Below are positions 19,067 through 27,404 of a DNA stretch of 64,000 nt, piece after piece. The stretch lies in NCBI RefSeq assembly GCF_003591175.1, contig NZ_QYYG01000001.1, forward strand, positions 310,001 to 374,000, read 5' to 3'. This DNA is from Serratia inhibens. GTDB taxonomy: Bacteria; Pseudomonadota; Gammaproteobacteria; Enterobacterales; Enterobacteriaceae. The translations under genes were made by a program, and so were the position numbers. The stretch's first letter is position 1. Every line of letters starts with the position of its first letter. The notes under the pieces are model-generated. The model was not told the DNA's origin. It worked only from the letters and a program-made list of their open reading frames with translations, and did not search any database.

Positions 19067-20020
19067 ATGACTCGCTTTTCTCAGCCGCAAGAAAATACCA
19101 ACTGGCAACTTGCCGATATCGTTAATGAGCTGCGCTCAGCGCGGCTGTCCTGGCGCGAGCGCAGTGGCCAGGCGTCGCTTTCCGGGCAAAAGGAACTGCC
19201 GTCGAAAAGTGCGGTCGGCGAAATAACCGAATCGCTACGGGCGATTTTATTCCCGATGCGATTGGGGCCGGACGATCTGCGCCATGAAAGCGAAGATTAC
19301 TTCGTTGGCCATACGCTGGATGCGGTGCTGAATGCGCTGTTGATTCAGGTGCGCCTTGCTCTGGGGTTTAGCCGTTCTGAGGGCGACGACGCCGAGCCTG
19401 GGGACTCGCTCAATGCGCAGGCAGTGACGCTGGTGCGGCAGTTCGCCACCGTGTTGCCGGCCATCCGTCGCCGGTTGGACAGCGACATTCTGGCCGCTTA
19501 TCACGGCGATCCTTCGGCGCGCAGCGTGGACGAGGTACTACTGTGTTTCCCCGGCGTCAACGCCATTATCCACCACCGGCTGGCGCACTATTTCTATCTC
19601 GCGGGCGTTCCTTTGCTGGCGCGCATCATCGCCGAAAAGGCTCACGGTGAAACCGGGATCGATATTCATCCCGGTGCGCAAATCGATGACGGGTTTTTTA
19701 TCGATCACGGCACTGGCGTAGTGATTGGCGAAACTGCCATTATCGGCAAGCGGGTACGTCTCTATCAGGCGGTCACGCTGGGCGCCAAACGCTTTGTCAC
19801 CGAGGAGTCCGGCATTCTGCAAAAAGGGCAGCCACGCCATCCGATTATTGAAGACGATGTGGTGATCTACGCCGGTGCCACTTTGTTGGGCAGAATTACC
19901 ATTGGCAAAGGGTCGTCCATTGGCGGCAACGTCTGGCTGACGCGCAGCGTTAAACCGGGCAGTAATATTCGTCAGGCAAATATCCAGAGCGACAGTCATG
20001 AATTTGGCTCAGGTATTTAA
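19067..20020 (+). CDS. epsC: Serine O-acetyltransferase, EpsC type
   Basis: A 317-residue left-handed beta-helix acyltransferase. An alpha-helical N-terminal half of about 185 residues precedes hexapeptide repeats from about 196 on; the conserved His residues in DIHPGAQ (His201) and FIDHGTGVVIGE (His214) are visible. It makes O-acetylserine from serine and acetyl-CoA, the carbon acceptor for cysteine synthesis. It is longer than E. coli CysE and closer in layout to EpsC-type enzymes common beside family 2A encapsulins. Located 53 bases after the rhodanese gene and 144 before the shell gene, it links the compartment to cysteine supply. Confidence 0.88.
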   Translation: MTRFSQPQENTNWQLADIVNELRSARLSWRERSGQASLSGQKELPSKSAVGEITESLRAILFPMRLGPDDLRHESEDYFVGHTLDAVLNALLIQVRLALGFSRSEGDDAEPGDSLNAQAVTLVRQFATVLPAIRRRLDSDILAAYHGDPSARSVDEVLLCFPGVNAIIHHRLAHYFYLAGVPLLARIIAEKAHGETGIDIHPGAQIDDGFFIDHGTGVVIGETAIIGKRVRLYQAVTLGAKRFVTEESGILQKGQPRHPIIEDDVVIYAGATLLGRITIGKGSSIGGNVWLTRSVKPGSNIRQANIQSDSHEFGSGI

Positions 20021-20164
20021 TTTGGCGCATTTCAATCATGTTAATTAGTCCGCAGTGAGGTCTGCGAAACGTAAATCAATAAATCGATATTTTATTTAAC
20101 GCGCTATTTAACCGGTAATTATTAATTATTTATCACCAGCCTATTTTTTTCAGGAGAAACAACC

Positions 20165-21097
20165 ATGTCTCAACAAAATGATGCCCGGCTTGCATTAGGG
20201 GATAATGCAGCGCGGCAATTGGCTAACGCGACAAAAACCGCCCCGCAATTATCCATTATCACACCGCGCTGGTTGGTGCATTTGCTGCAATGGACACCGG
20301 TCGAGGCAGGGATATTCCGCCTGAACAAGGTCAAGAACCCGTTAAATGTTCAGGTTGCCTGCTCGCAGCGCGATGAAGGGTTATTACCGCAGACCTATGT
20401 GGATTACGAAGAAGCGCCGCGCGAGTATTTTCTCAATGCCGTTACCACCATTCTGGATGTGCATACCCGCGTCTCCGATTTATACAGCAGCCCGCACGAT
20501 CAAATTCGTGAGCAGTTGCGCCTGACCATTGAAACCATTAAAGAGCGCCAGGAAAACGAACTGATCAACAACCCTGAGTACGGCTTATTGGCAAGCGTTG
20601 ATGACGCCCAGCGTATTTCAACGCTGACCGGTGCGCCGACGCCTGACGATCTGGACGAACTGATCACCAAAGTATGGAAAGAACCCGGTTTCTTCCTGGC
20701 GCATCCGTTAGCCATCGCCGCCTTTGGCCGCGAGTGCACCCGCCGTGGCGTGCCGCCGCCAACCGTCAGTCTGTTTGGTTCGCAGTTTCTCACCTGGCGT
20801 GGCTTGCCGCTGATCCCCTCGGATAAGCTGCCCATCGACGAAGAAGGCAAAACCAAAATTATCCTGCTGCGCACCGGGGAAAAACGTCAGGGCGTCATTG
20901 GCCTTTACCAGCCGGGCGTCGCCGGTGAGCAAAGCCCGGGGCTGTCGGTGCGTTTTATGGGGATTAACCGCAATGCGATAGCCTCCTACCTGATCTCCCT
21001 TTACTGCTCATTGGCGGTTCTGACTGAAGATGCCGTTGCCGTTTTAGACGATGTTGATGTGAGCAAATATCATGACTATCCAGACAGTTACAAGTAG
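20165..21097 (+). CDS. srpI: Family 2A encapsulin nanocompartment shell protein (SrpI-like)
   Basis: A 310-residue protein that self-assembles into an icosahedral HK97-fold shell. It is recognised by its overall SrpI-like sequence (for example SIITPRWLVHLLQWTPVEAG, the VDYEEAPREYFLN segment, and the late GLSVRFMGINRNAIASYLISLY) and by its unmistakable operon of cysteine desulfurase, serine acetyltransferase and rhodanese. In this family the shell encloses the desulfurase and is linked to sulfur storage. No phage genes are nearby, so it is not a prophage capsid. CAGGAG precedes the ATG, and the gene overlaps the desulfurase start by 26 bases. No cNMP-binding insertion is present, which marks type 2A rather than 2B. 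Confidence 0.9.
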   Translation: MSQQNDARLALGDNAARQLANATKTAPQLSIITPRWLVHLLQWTPVEAGIFRLNKVKNPLNVQVACSQRDEGLLPQTYVDYEEAPREYFLNAVTTILDVHTRVSDLYSSPHDQIREQLRLTIETIKERQENELINNPEYGLLASVDDAQRISTLTGAPTPDDLDELITKVWKEPGFFLAHPLAIAAFGRECTRRGVPPPTVSLFGSQFLTWRGLPLIPSDKLPIDEEGKTKIILLRTGEKRQGVIGLYQPGVAGEQSPGLSVRFMGINRNAIASYLISLYCSLAVLTEDAVAVLDDVDVSKYHDYPDSYK

Positions 21098-22889
21098 TTC
21101 ATTGCCTCACGAGGCGCAGCCGTCAGCCGGATTGCCGGACGTTAACGCGCTGGCTAACCTGGCTAATCAGATCTTCAGTGCCTTGCCTGGGCGTGAGGTT
21201 GGTGCAGGGCTGCAACCGGCTGGCGCCCCGACGGTGTTGCCACAGATCTCTACGCCGGCTCTCGAGCCGGCACTGGCCACCGACGGCCTGGAGGCACAAA
21301 CGTTGTCCGGTTGGCAGCAGGGCGCAGAGCGGCAGGCCTTTTTGGCTCCGCCGACGCTGCCTCAGCCACGGGATCCGGCGGTGACGGCGGGGTTCTATTT
21401 TCTGAGCGAAAATCAGACGCAGCAAAAACGCTTGCCGCCGGATACCGGGCTGGACGGTCTGGCGAACCAGGCGCTGACCGGGCAGGAGCATCTTAGCGAC
21501 CAACCCTTCGCCGGGGCGGTCAACGGTGGGCTGGAGTCGGTTATCGGATCGCTGTTTCCCGCCATCGCCGCGCCGGTTAGCGGTGTAGCGCAAGATGCGA
21601 CCAGCGGGCAGTATTATTTCCTGGAGCACGGGCAGCCACGGCAAGAAACGGCGCCGCAGCAACGGCCGCGCAGCAGTTTTGATGTGCATGCCGTACGCCG
21701 CGACTTTCCCATTCTTGCGGAACGGGTTAACGGCAAACCCCTGGTGTGGTTGGATAACGCCGCCACCACCCATAAACCGCAGGTGGTTATCGATCGGCTG
21801 GCGTATTTCTACGCCCATGAAAACTCGAATATCCACCGTGCGGCGCATGAGCTGGCCGCCAGGGCAACGGACGCCTATGAAGGGGCCAGAAACAGCGTCG
21901 CCCGTTTTTTGGGGGCCAAATCACCGGCGGAAATTATCTTTACCCGAGGGGCAACGGAAGCCATCAACCTGATTGCCAACACCTTTGGCCGCCAACACAT
22001 CGGCGAGGGCGATGAAATCGTGGTTTCCCAGTTGGAACACCATGCCAACATCGTGCCCTGGCAGCAGCTTGCCGCCAGCGTGGGGGCCAAAATTCGGGTG
22101 ATCCCGGTTGATGACAGCGGGCAGATTCTGCTGGATGAATACCGCAAGCTCTTGTCGCCGCGTACCCGTTTGGTTTCGATCACCCAGGTATCCAATGCGC
22201 TGGGCACGGTGACGCCGGTCGAGCAGGTGATTGCGCTGGCTCATCAGGCCGGCGCTCGGGTGTTGGTGGACGGCGCACAGGCGGTATCGCACCTGAAGGT
22301 TAACGTACAGGCGCTGGATGCGGATTTTTACGTGTTCTCCGGCCATAAGGTGTTTGGCCCAACCGGCATCGGTGCGGTGTACGGCAAGGCGGAGCTGCTG
22401 GAAACCCTGCCGCCGTGGCAGGGTGGCGGCAATATGATTGCCGATGTCACCTTTGAGAAAACGCTGTACCAGCCGGCACCGGCCAGGTTTGAAGCCGGCA
22501 CCGGCAACATCGCCGACGCGGTGGGATTGGGGGCGGCGTTGGACTACGTCGAACGCCTGGGGCTGGACAACATCAACCGTTACGAGCATGAATTGCTGGA
22601 GTATGCCACCGGGCAGTTGATCCGCATTCCCGGCCTGCGCCTGATTGGCACCGCAGCCAACAAGGCCAGCGTGCTGTCGTTTGTGCTGAGCGGCTACCGT
22701 ACCGAAGAAGTGGGCAACGCGCTTAACCGTGAGGGCATTGCGGTGCGTTCCGGCCATCACTGTGCCCAACCGATCCTGCGGCGCTTTGGCGTCGAAGCCA
22801 CGGTGCGGCCATCGCTGGCGTTTTACAATACCTACGAGGAAGTGGATCTGTTGGCGGCAACCTTGCACAAGCTGGCGAAAGGGCGCTAA
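21072..22889 (+). CDS. Encapsulated cysteine desulfurase with N-terminal cargo-loading domain
   Basis: A 605-residue class II (SufS-type) cysteine desulfurase. The catalytic part runs from about 203 to the end, with PLP Lys426 in FSGHKVFGPTG and persulfide Cys564 in RSGHHCAQP. Normal SufS has about 406 residues; here roughly 200 extra N-terminal residues are rich in Pro, Gln, Ala and Gly, which fits the disordered targeting domain that directs this cargo into family 2A encapsulins. Within it two short motifs appear twice: a hydrophobic helix-like segment (24-40 and 150-168) and G-x-Y-F-L (107-113 and 179-187). It frees sulfur from cysteine as a persulfide, with elemental sulfur storage inside the shell as the proposed outcome in this family. 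Its start overlaps the shell gene. Confidence 0.92.
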   Translation: MTIQTVTSSSLPHEAQPSAGLPDVNALANLANQIFSALPGREVGAGLQPAGAPTVLPQISTPALEPALATDGLEAQTLSGWQQGAERQAFLAPPTLPQPRDPAVTAGFYFLSENQTQQKRLPPDTGLDGLANQALTGQEHLSDQPFAGAVNGGLESVIGSLFPAIAAPVSGVAQDATSGQYYFLEHGQPRQETAPQQRPRSSFDVHAVRRDFPILAERVNGKPLVWLDNAATTHKPQVVIDRLAYFYAHENSNIHRAAHELAARATDAYEGARNSVARFLGAKSPAEIIFTRGATEAINLIANTFGRQHIGEGDEIVVSQLEHHANIVPWQQLAASVGAKIRVIPVDDSGQILLDEYRKLLSPRTRLVSITQVSNALGTVTPVEQVIALAHQAGARVLVDGAQAVSHLKVNVQALDADFYVFSGHKVFGPTGIGAVYGKAELLETLPPWQGGGNMIADVTFEKTLYQPAPARFEAGTGNIADAVGLGAALDYVERLGLDNINRYEHELLEYATGQLIRIPGLRLIGTAANKASVLSFVLSGYRTEEVGNALNREGIAVRSGHHCAQPILRRFGVEATVRPSLAFYNTYEEVDLLAATLHKLAKGR

Positions 22890-22929
22890 ATAACTGCGTT
22901 TAATACCGCGATACCCCAAGCTTGATACG

Positions 22930-23032
22930 GGTGGGGAGCATGCAGGTTAGCCGACCGTTGAGCGCATGGACGCGCGATACGAGCCTCTATGGACGGATTC
23001 ACGGCGTATCGGTGCTCTGCATGCTCTTCACC
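22930..23032 (+). repeat. Structured palindromic element downstream of encapsulin operon
   Basis: Arms 22930-22945 and 23017-23032 form a 16-base-pair RNA stem with two G-U pairs. Inside, CGATACG (22975-22981) pairs with CGTATCG (23005-23011), and GCGC repeats flank a small loop near 22962. The element begins 40 bases after the desulfurase stop and precedes the terminator. It resembles a dispersed enterobacterial palindromic repeat, but I cannot name the family and see no second copy in the window. It could instead be a 3'-UTR stabilising structure. Confidence 0.5.
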
Positions 23033-23066
23033 TGCAGCACTATTAGGCCAAGACGCGATAACCCAG

Positions 23067-23097
23067 CCGGCGCAGAATACTCTGCGCCGGTTTTTTT
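23067..23097 (+). terminator. Terminator of encapsulin operon
   Basis: CCGGCGCAGA (23067-23076), loop ATAC, TCTGCGCCGG (23081-23090), then seven T: a textbook Rho-independent terminator. It abuts the stop codon of the convergent lipoprotein gene. Confidence 0.92.
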
Positions 23098-23518
23098 ATC
23101 CCCCGGCCCCCAGAGTTGCATCACCGGTAACGTTGAAGGTAAACGAGACTTTTTCATGCAAGCTACCGGGTTTCCAGCAGCTACGAGCAATAGCGCTTTT
23201 CGCTTCATAATAGAATTCGGGATTTCCCGTTAGTTCGATATTCTTTGCTTTACCTCTATCATCAACGTCAAACATACCTGTTATTTTACCGTCAATCTTT
23301 TTCGCCATTGCGGCAGCGGGATAAAACGGACGTTCGTAAAAAACTTGCCCGTCACAGCCCAAATTGGGCGGCTGAACAACCTTCGACGTGGTGTTTTCGG
23401 CACCCCTTACATAAATACAATCACCCACGGCGCTGGTTTTTTCACATCCTGAGGGTTTCATTGGCGCACAACCTGCCAGAATAACAGTGGCAAGCGGCAT
23501 AAGGATAAAACGTGTCAT
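23096..23518 (-). CDS. Lipoprotein with TonB C-terminal-like domain
   Basis: A 140-residue protein with a lipoprotein signal: LATVILAGC with acylated Cys17. After a Cys-rich linker, residues about 64-135 (FYPAAAMAKKIDGKITGMFDVDD, then a Trp-Lys-Pro near 115) resemble the TonB C-terminal or energy-transducer-like domain that occurs alone in small envelope proteins. Function unknown; it may bind peptidoglycan or a partner protein in the periplasm. It is transcribed alone, convergent with the encapsulin operon. Several Cys residues (25, 33, 55, 112) could form disulfides. Confidence 0.65.
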   Translation of the reverse strand: MTRFILMPLATVILAGCAPMKPSGCEKTSAVGDCIYVRGAENTTSKVVQPPNLGCDGQVFYERPFYPAAAMAKKIDGKITGMFDVDDRGKAKNIELTGNPEFYYEAKSAIARSCWKPGSLHEKVSFTFNVTGDATLGAGG

Positions 23519-23856
23519 GTCATGGTTCCTGTTCAGGTTTCTGTCAGGGAGCTATTTAACTCCGATTCCACCCTGTAGGGGTCATATATTTTCACTGGAA
23601 ACATTATAGAGGGAGGCGCCTGAATAACGTGGAAAATTGCACGTTTAGCGTGTTTTTAACCACACAAAGAAAAGCCGCACAAAAGTGCGGCCAAAGTAAG
23701 TTCGCGACGAACGAAACAAGGACAAAAACTCCGTTAGACAGGCCCTGAAAGAAAAGGCTTCCAGAGACATATCCTGATAATAGTAAAAATATCCCCGCGG
23801 GTTAAATGCCGAATATCGCTTTGCTTAGCTGAATTATTACAAAGATATTCAGCAAG
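23519..23856. other. Gap between lipoprotein gene and sulfur operon end
   Basis: A 338-base gap without a gene. It holds the lipoprotein promoter region on the left and the sulfur operon terminator (23665-23691). A short CACG/CGTG hairpin with five T near 23638-23656 could act rightward. Nothing else is evident. Confidence 0.6.
23665..23691 (-). terminator. Terminator of leftward sulfur operon
   Basis: On the minus strand GCCGCAC-TTTT-GTGCGGC is followed by TTTTCTTTG. It lies about 165 bases after the SsuA-like gene stop. Confidence 0.75.
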
Positions 23857-24807
23857 TTACTTATCCTCAGACCAGCGTGCGGCGCTGACGTCTACCTTGA
23901 CCGGCAGCAGGCCAATCGCGGTGAACTTGTCGGCCAGTTGCTGCTGTTCGGCAAATACCGCCGGCGTCATGCGTTGGCTGCCGAACGGCATGCGGGCTAG
24001 GGCTCTGGCCCAAATTGCCTGCTCCAACCCGGTGCTTTGCGCCAGGATCTTCGCCGCGTCGCCCTGATGGGTATTGGCCCAGGCGCTCAGTTCACTTAGC
24101 TGGTCGATCACCAATTTTGCGCTGTCCGGATAGGTTTCGGCAAAGTGGCGGCTGGCGAGATAGAAGGTGTAATGCGGCACCAGACCTTCGGCATCCTTCA
24201 GCAGGCGGGCATTGGCGTGGGTTTCCACCTCGGCGTAGTAAGGGTCCCAAATCACCCAGGCGTCTACGCTGCCGCGCTGGAAGGCGGCGCGGGCGTCACT
24301 CGGCGGCAAATACACCGGCGTTACGTCTTTGTAGCTCAGCCCGGCCTGTTCAAGTGCGCTGACCAACAGGTAGTTGACGTCGGAGCCTTTGTTCAGCGCA
24401 ACGCGTTTGCCTTTGAGGTCGGCAACGGTTTTGATCGACGAATCCTGCGGCACCACTATGGCTTCGGTTTTCGGGCTGGCCGGCGAATGCCCCAGATAGA
24501 TCAAATCGGCTTTGGCTGCCTGGGCAAAGGCCGGTGGCGCATCGCCGGTAGCCGCAAGATCAATGCTGCCGACGTTCAGCCCTTCGAGCATTTGCGGCCC
24601 GGCGGGAAACTCAATCCAGCGCACCTTGATGCCCTGCGGCGTCAGGGCTTGCTCCAGCGTACCGCGATATTTCAGCAGGGCGAAGATATTGGCTTTCTGG
24701 TAACCGATGGTGATTTGCTGCGGTTTTTCCTGCGCCGCAACGGTCGGCAGAGCGAATGTCCCCAACAGCAGCGAAGCGGCGATCAGCGAGGCTTTCAGTT
24801 TTTTCAT
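23857..24807 (-). CDS. Aliphatic sulfonate ABC transporter substrate-binding protein, SsuA-like
   Basis: A 316-residue periplasmic binding protein with a Sec signal (about 1-25, cleavage after TVAA). The core includes TIGYQKANIFALLKYRGTLE and LNVGSIDLAATGDAPPAFAQAA, typical of SsuA, which captures alkanesulfonates for sulfur supply. It is the last gene of the operon. No SsuB ATPase or SsuC permease accompanies it; the operon instead encodes MetN/MetI-type partners. It may use those, or a distant SsuBC. Its presence alongside flavin monooxygenase and SfnB-like genes supports organosulfur scavenging. Confidence 0.85.
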   Translation of the reverse strand: MKKLKASLIAASLLLGTFALPTVAAQEKPQQITIGYQKANIFALLKYRGTLEQALTPQGIKVRWIEFPAGPQMLEGLNVGSIDLAATGDAPPAFAQAAKADLIYLGHSPASPKTEAIVVPQDSSIKTVADLKGKRVALNKGSDVNYLLVSALEQAGLSYKDVTPVYLPPSDARAAFQRGSVDAWVIWDPYYAEVETHANARLLKDAEGLVPHYTFYLASRHFAETYPDSAKLVIDQLSELSAWANTHQGDAAKILAQSTGLEQAIWARALARMPFGSQRMTPAVFAEQQQLADKFTAIGLLPVKVDVSAARWSEDK

Positions 24808-24830
24808 TACACATGTCCAGTCAGTAAGGG

Positions 24831-25484
24831 TTAGTGACGATGGTTTAACCGGCGGGAAAGCCGATCGCCAAAAAATTGCAGCAGGGTCACCAGCGCCACC
24901 AACACCACGATGACGGTGAGCATCACCTGGGTGTCAAAACGCTGGTAACCATAACGGTAAGCCAGGTCACCCAGGCCGCCAGCGCCTATTGCACCGGCCA
25001 TTGCAGAGGCGTTAATCATGGTCACCAGGGTGATGGTAAAGCCGCTGACAATGCCAGGCATGGCTTCCGGTAGCAGCACATGGCGAATGATATGCCCACG
25101 GCGGCAACCCATTGCCTGCGCCGCTTCCACCAGGCCGTGATCCACCTCTCGCAGACTGACTTCGGCGATACGCGCGAAAAACGGCATGGCGGCGATGGTC
25201 AGCGGCACCACTGCGGCCCATACGCCGTAAGAGGTGCCGACAATCATGCGGGTGAAGGGGATCAGCGCCACCATCAGGATCAGAAAGGGGATCGAGCGGA
25301 ACAGATTCACCAACCAGCCGAGCACCCGCTGAACGCCAACCTGTTCATACAATCCGCCGCGTTCACTGACCACCAACAGGATCGCCAGCGGCAATCCCAG
25401 CACCAGCGCCAACAGGGAAGAAACGCCCACCATCAGTAACGTATCGAGAAATCCGGCCCACAGCCGTTCAAGCAACAGTGACAT
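24831..25484 (-). CDS. ABC transporter permease, MetI type
   Basis: A 217-residue inner-membrane permease with five or six helices. The coupling region EVDHGLVEAAQAMGCRRGHIIRHVLLPEA holds the EAA motif that contacts the ATPase. Length and sequence match MetI of D-/L-methionine importers. Its start overlaps the end of the ATPase gene by 17 bases. In this operon it probably moves methionine derivatives or another organosulfur compound rather than serving as the housekeeping methionine importer. That is inference from neighbours. Confidence 0.85.
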   Translation of the reverse strand: MSLLLERLWAGFLDTLLMVGVSSLLALVLGLPLAILLVVSERGGLYEQVGVQRVLGWLVNLFRSIPFLILMVALIPFTRMIVGTSYGVWAAVVPLTIAAMPFFARIAEVSLREVDHGLVEAAQAMGCRRGHIIRHVLLPEAMPGIVSGFTITLVTMINASAMAGAIGAGGLGDLAYRYGYQRFDTQVMLTVIVVLVALVTLLQFFGDRLSRRLNHRH

Positions 25485-26559
25485 AGCCCAGGACCTCTAC
25501 GCTGTCGGCCAGCGTCTGCGGAATGGTTCGATTATTCGGTGACGGCGTCACGGTTAACAACAGATAACCGATGGCGCGCCCCTGAATATGCTCAATGGCG
25601 CTTTCCACCAGCGTCACGCTGCCCTGAAAAGCCGCCAGTACGTGGTTTAACTCCAGCGATGCACCTTGGCCGCGGTAGCGTAACCGGATCAATTGCGGTG
25701 CATCCGGCGTGGGAGGCGTGGCGGCGATCCGCCCAACCCATTCCTCCGGCAAGCGATCGTGGGAAGGGGTCAGCAGGATACGGGTCGTTTCCTGCTGCGG
25801 GTTGCCGTACACCTGCCACACCGGGCCGCATTCGATAATCTTACCCCGTTCCAGCACCGCTACCCGGTGGCAGATATCATGGATCACCTCCATTTCATGG
25901 GTAATCAGCACGATGGTGATGTTGAACTCACGGTTGATACGCTGTAACAGCGCCAGAATGGCGCGGGTGGTTTCCGGATCGAGCGCGGAGGTGGCTTCAT
26001 CGCACAACAGCAATTCGGGATTATGCACCAGCGCCCTGGCGATGCCGACCCGCTGTTTCTGCCCGCCGGAAAGCTGTGCCGGGTAGGCGTCCGGGTAGTC
26101 GCTCAGCCCGACCAGCTCCAGCAATGCGTCCACTCTGCTGCGCCGCTCGGCGACCGGCACGCCCGCTACCCGCAGCGGCAACTCGATATTCTGCCGGACG
26201 GTTTTGGCCGACAGCAGGTTGAAGTGCTGGAAAATCATGCCGGTGCGCCGCCGGTAGGCCACCAGTTGATCTTCATTCAATTGGCCGATATCAACGCCAT
26301 CGACCTCAACGCTACCGTCGCTGGGGCGTTCCAGCCGGTTGATGGTGCGGATCAGGGACGACTTGCCGGCACCGCTGCGGCCGATAATGCCGAATATCTC
26401 CCCACGGCGAATGCCCAGGGAGATCTCCTTCAGCGCCTCGGTCAGTTGGCCGGGGTAACGCTTGCTGAGCCGGGTAAAGCGCAGGTGGGTGTCATCATGG
26501 CGGCGCACCACCTCGTCGGCGACGAGGGCGTCTGGGTTAGGCAAAATCAGGCTGGACAT
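25468..26559 (-). CDS. ABC transporter ATPase, MetN type with NIL domain
   Basis: A 363-residue ATPase. Walker A is GRSGAGKSS at 60-68, the signature LSGGQKQR at 163-170 and Walker B LLLCDEATSALD near 183-194. The C-terminal part (about 285-360) resembles the NIL domain by which MetN senses methionine and inhibits transport. It carries about 25 extra residues before the usual start, so MetN begins near LRFTRLSKRYPG. Three bases separate it from the binding-protein gene. Together with the permease it forms a methionine-type importer within the organosulfur operon. Confidence 0.87.
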   Translation of the reverse strand: MSSLILPNPDALVADEVVRRHDDTHLRFTRLSKRYPGQLTEALKEISLGIRRGEIFGIIGRSGAGKSSLIRTINRLERPSDGSVEVDGVDIGQLNEDQLVAYRRRTGMIFQHFNLLSAKTVRQNIELPLRVAGVPVAERRSRVDALLELVGLSDYPDAYPAQLSGGQKQRVGIARALVHNPELLLCDEATSALDPETTRAILALLQRINREFNITIVLITHEMEVIHDICHRVAVLERGKIIECGPVWQVYGNPQQETTRILLTPSHDRLPEEWVGRIAATPPTPDAPQLIRLRYRGQGASLELNHVLAAFQGSVTLVESAIEHIQGRAIGYLLLTVTPSPNNRTIPQTLADSVEVLGYVTVA

Positions 26560-26562
26560 AAA

Positions 26563-27375
26563 CTACTGGCTCCAGCCCGGCTGATACAGCTTGCCGTAGA
26601 AACTGTCGAGTTTGGCACGCACGACCGGCGAATGCTGGTAAACGTCGACAAACTTGCGCAGGCGCGGGTCGTCCTGATGGCCATCGCGGACCACGAACTG
26701 GATCACGTACTCCGGGTTTTCCAGACCGTCGAACAGCAGGGCGCTGTTGGGATCGACGGTGCCGGACAGCCGCAGGTAGTGCGGATAGCCCTGCGCCAGG
26801 TCAACTTCCTCCAGCGTGCGTGCCAGTTGCACCGCTTCCACTTCGATAATTTTGATGTGTTTAGGGTTACTGACGATATCTGCCTGGGTCGCCTGCAGGC
26901 CGGAGCCCGGTTTGAGCTTAATCAGCCCAGCCTTTTGCAACAGCAACAGGCCGCGACCGCCGTTAATCACGTCGTTGGCGATCGCCACTTTGGCGCCCTC
27001 CGGCAGATCGGCGATGCTCTGGTATTTTTTGGAGTACAGCCCGACGTTATTGATAATCGCCGGGGCATAGGCCACCAGGTGGAAATTGCCTTCTTTATTG
27101 GCGTTGTGCAGGAACGGCAGGTGCTGGAACAGGTTGACGTCGATATCGCCGTTTTCCAAGCTGACGTTCGGCGCGGTCCAGTCGCTGAATTCGATGATAT
27201 CGACCTTCAACCCCTGTTTGCGAGCCTCTTCCGCCGCCACCTCCAGCGGTGGGGCGAAGGCGGCGGTGGTGCCGACTTTCAGGGCACCGCTGTAGTCATT
27301 GGCCGCGACCGCCGCGCCGGAGAGTGCCAGCAGAGCCGAAAACAGCAGTGTTAAGGTCCGAAAGTGTATTGTCAT
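26563..27375 (-). CDS. MetQ-like (NlpA family) substrate-binding protein
   Basis: A 270-residue binding protein of the NlpA/MetQ family: LKVGTTAAFAPPLEVAAEEARKQG, then GDIDVNLFQHLPFLHN and AIANDVINGGRGLLLLQKAGLI. Housekeeping MetQ is usually a lipoprotein, but here the signal ends SGAAVAAND with no lipobox Cys, so it should be free in the periplasm. GAAGGA precedes the ATG. It is cotranscribed with MetN- and MetI-type genes and follows a flavin monooxygenase gene. The ligand is probably an organosulfur compound related to methionine, unproven. Confidence 0.83.
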   Translation of the reverse strand: MTIHFRTLTLLFSALLALSGAAVAANDYSGALKVGTTAAFAPPLEVAAEEARKQGLKVDIIEFSDWTAPNVSLENGDIDVNLFQHLPFLHNANKEGNFHLVAYAPAIINNVGLYSKKYQSIADLPEGAKVAIANDVINGGRGLLLLQKAGLIKLKPGSGLQATQADIVSNPKHIKIIEVEAVQLARTLEEVDLAQGYPHYLRLSGTVDPNSALLFDGLENPEYVIQFVVRDGHQDDPRLRKFVDVYQHSPVVRAKLDSFYGKLYQPGWSQ

Positions 27376-27404
27376 AGAGTTGTTCCTTCAAAAAAAGTAA
27401 GGGT

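Noticed and set aside
20165..21097. Prophage capsid instead of encapsulin
   Set aside because: No terminase, portal, protease or tail genes are nearby, and the operon contains a cysteine desulfurase with a loading extension.
26023..27354. A 443-codon frame antisense to the MetN- and MetQ-like genes
   Set aside because: Long antisense frames are common in high-GC DNA; the opposite strand encodes clear families with full motifs.
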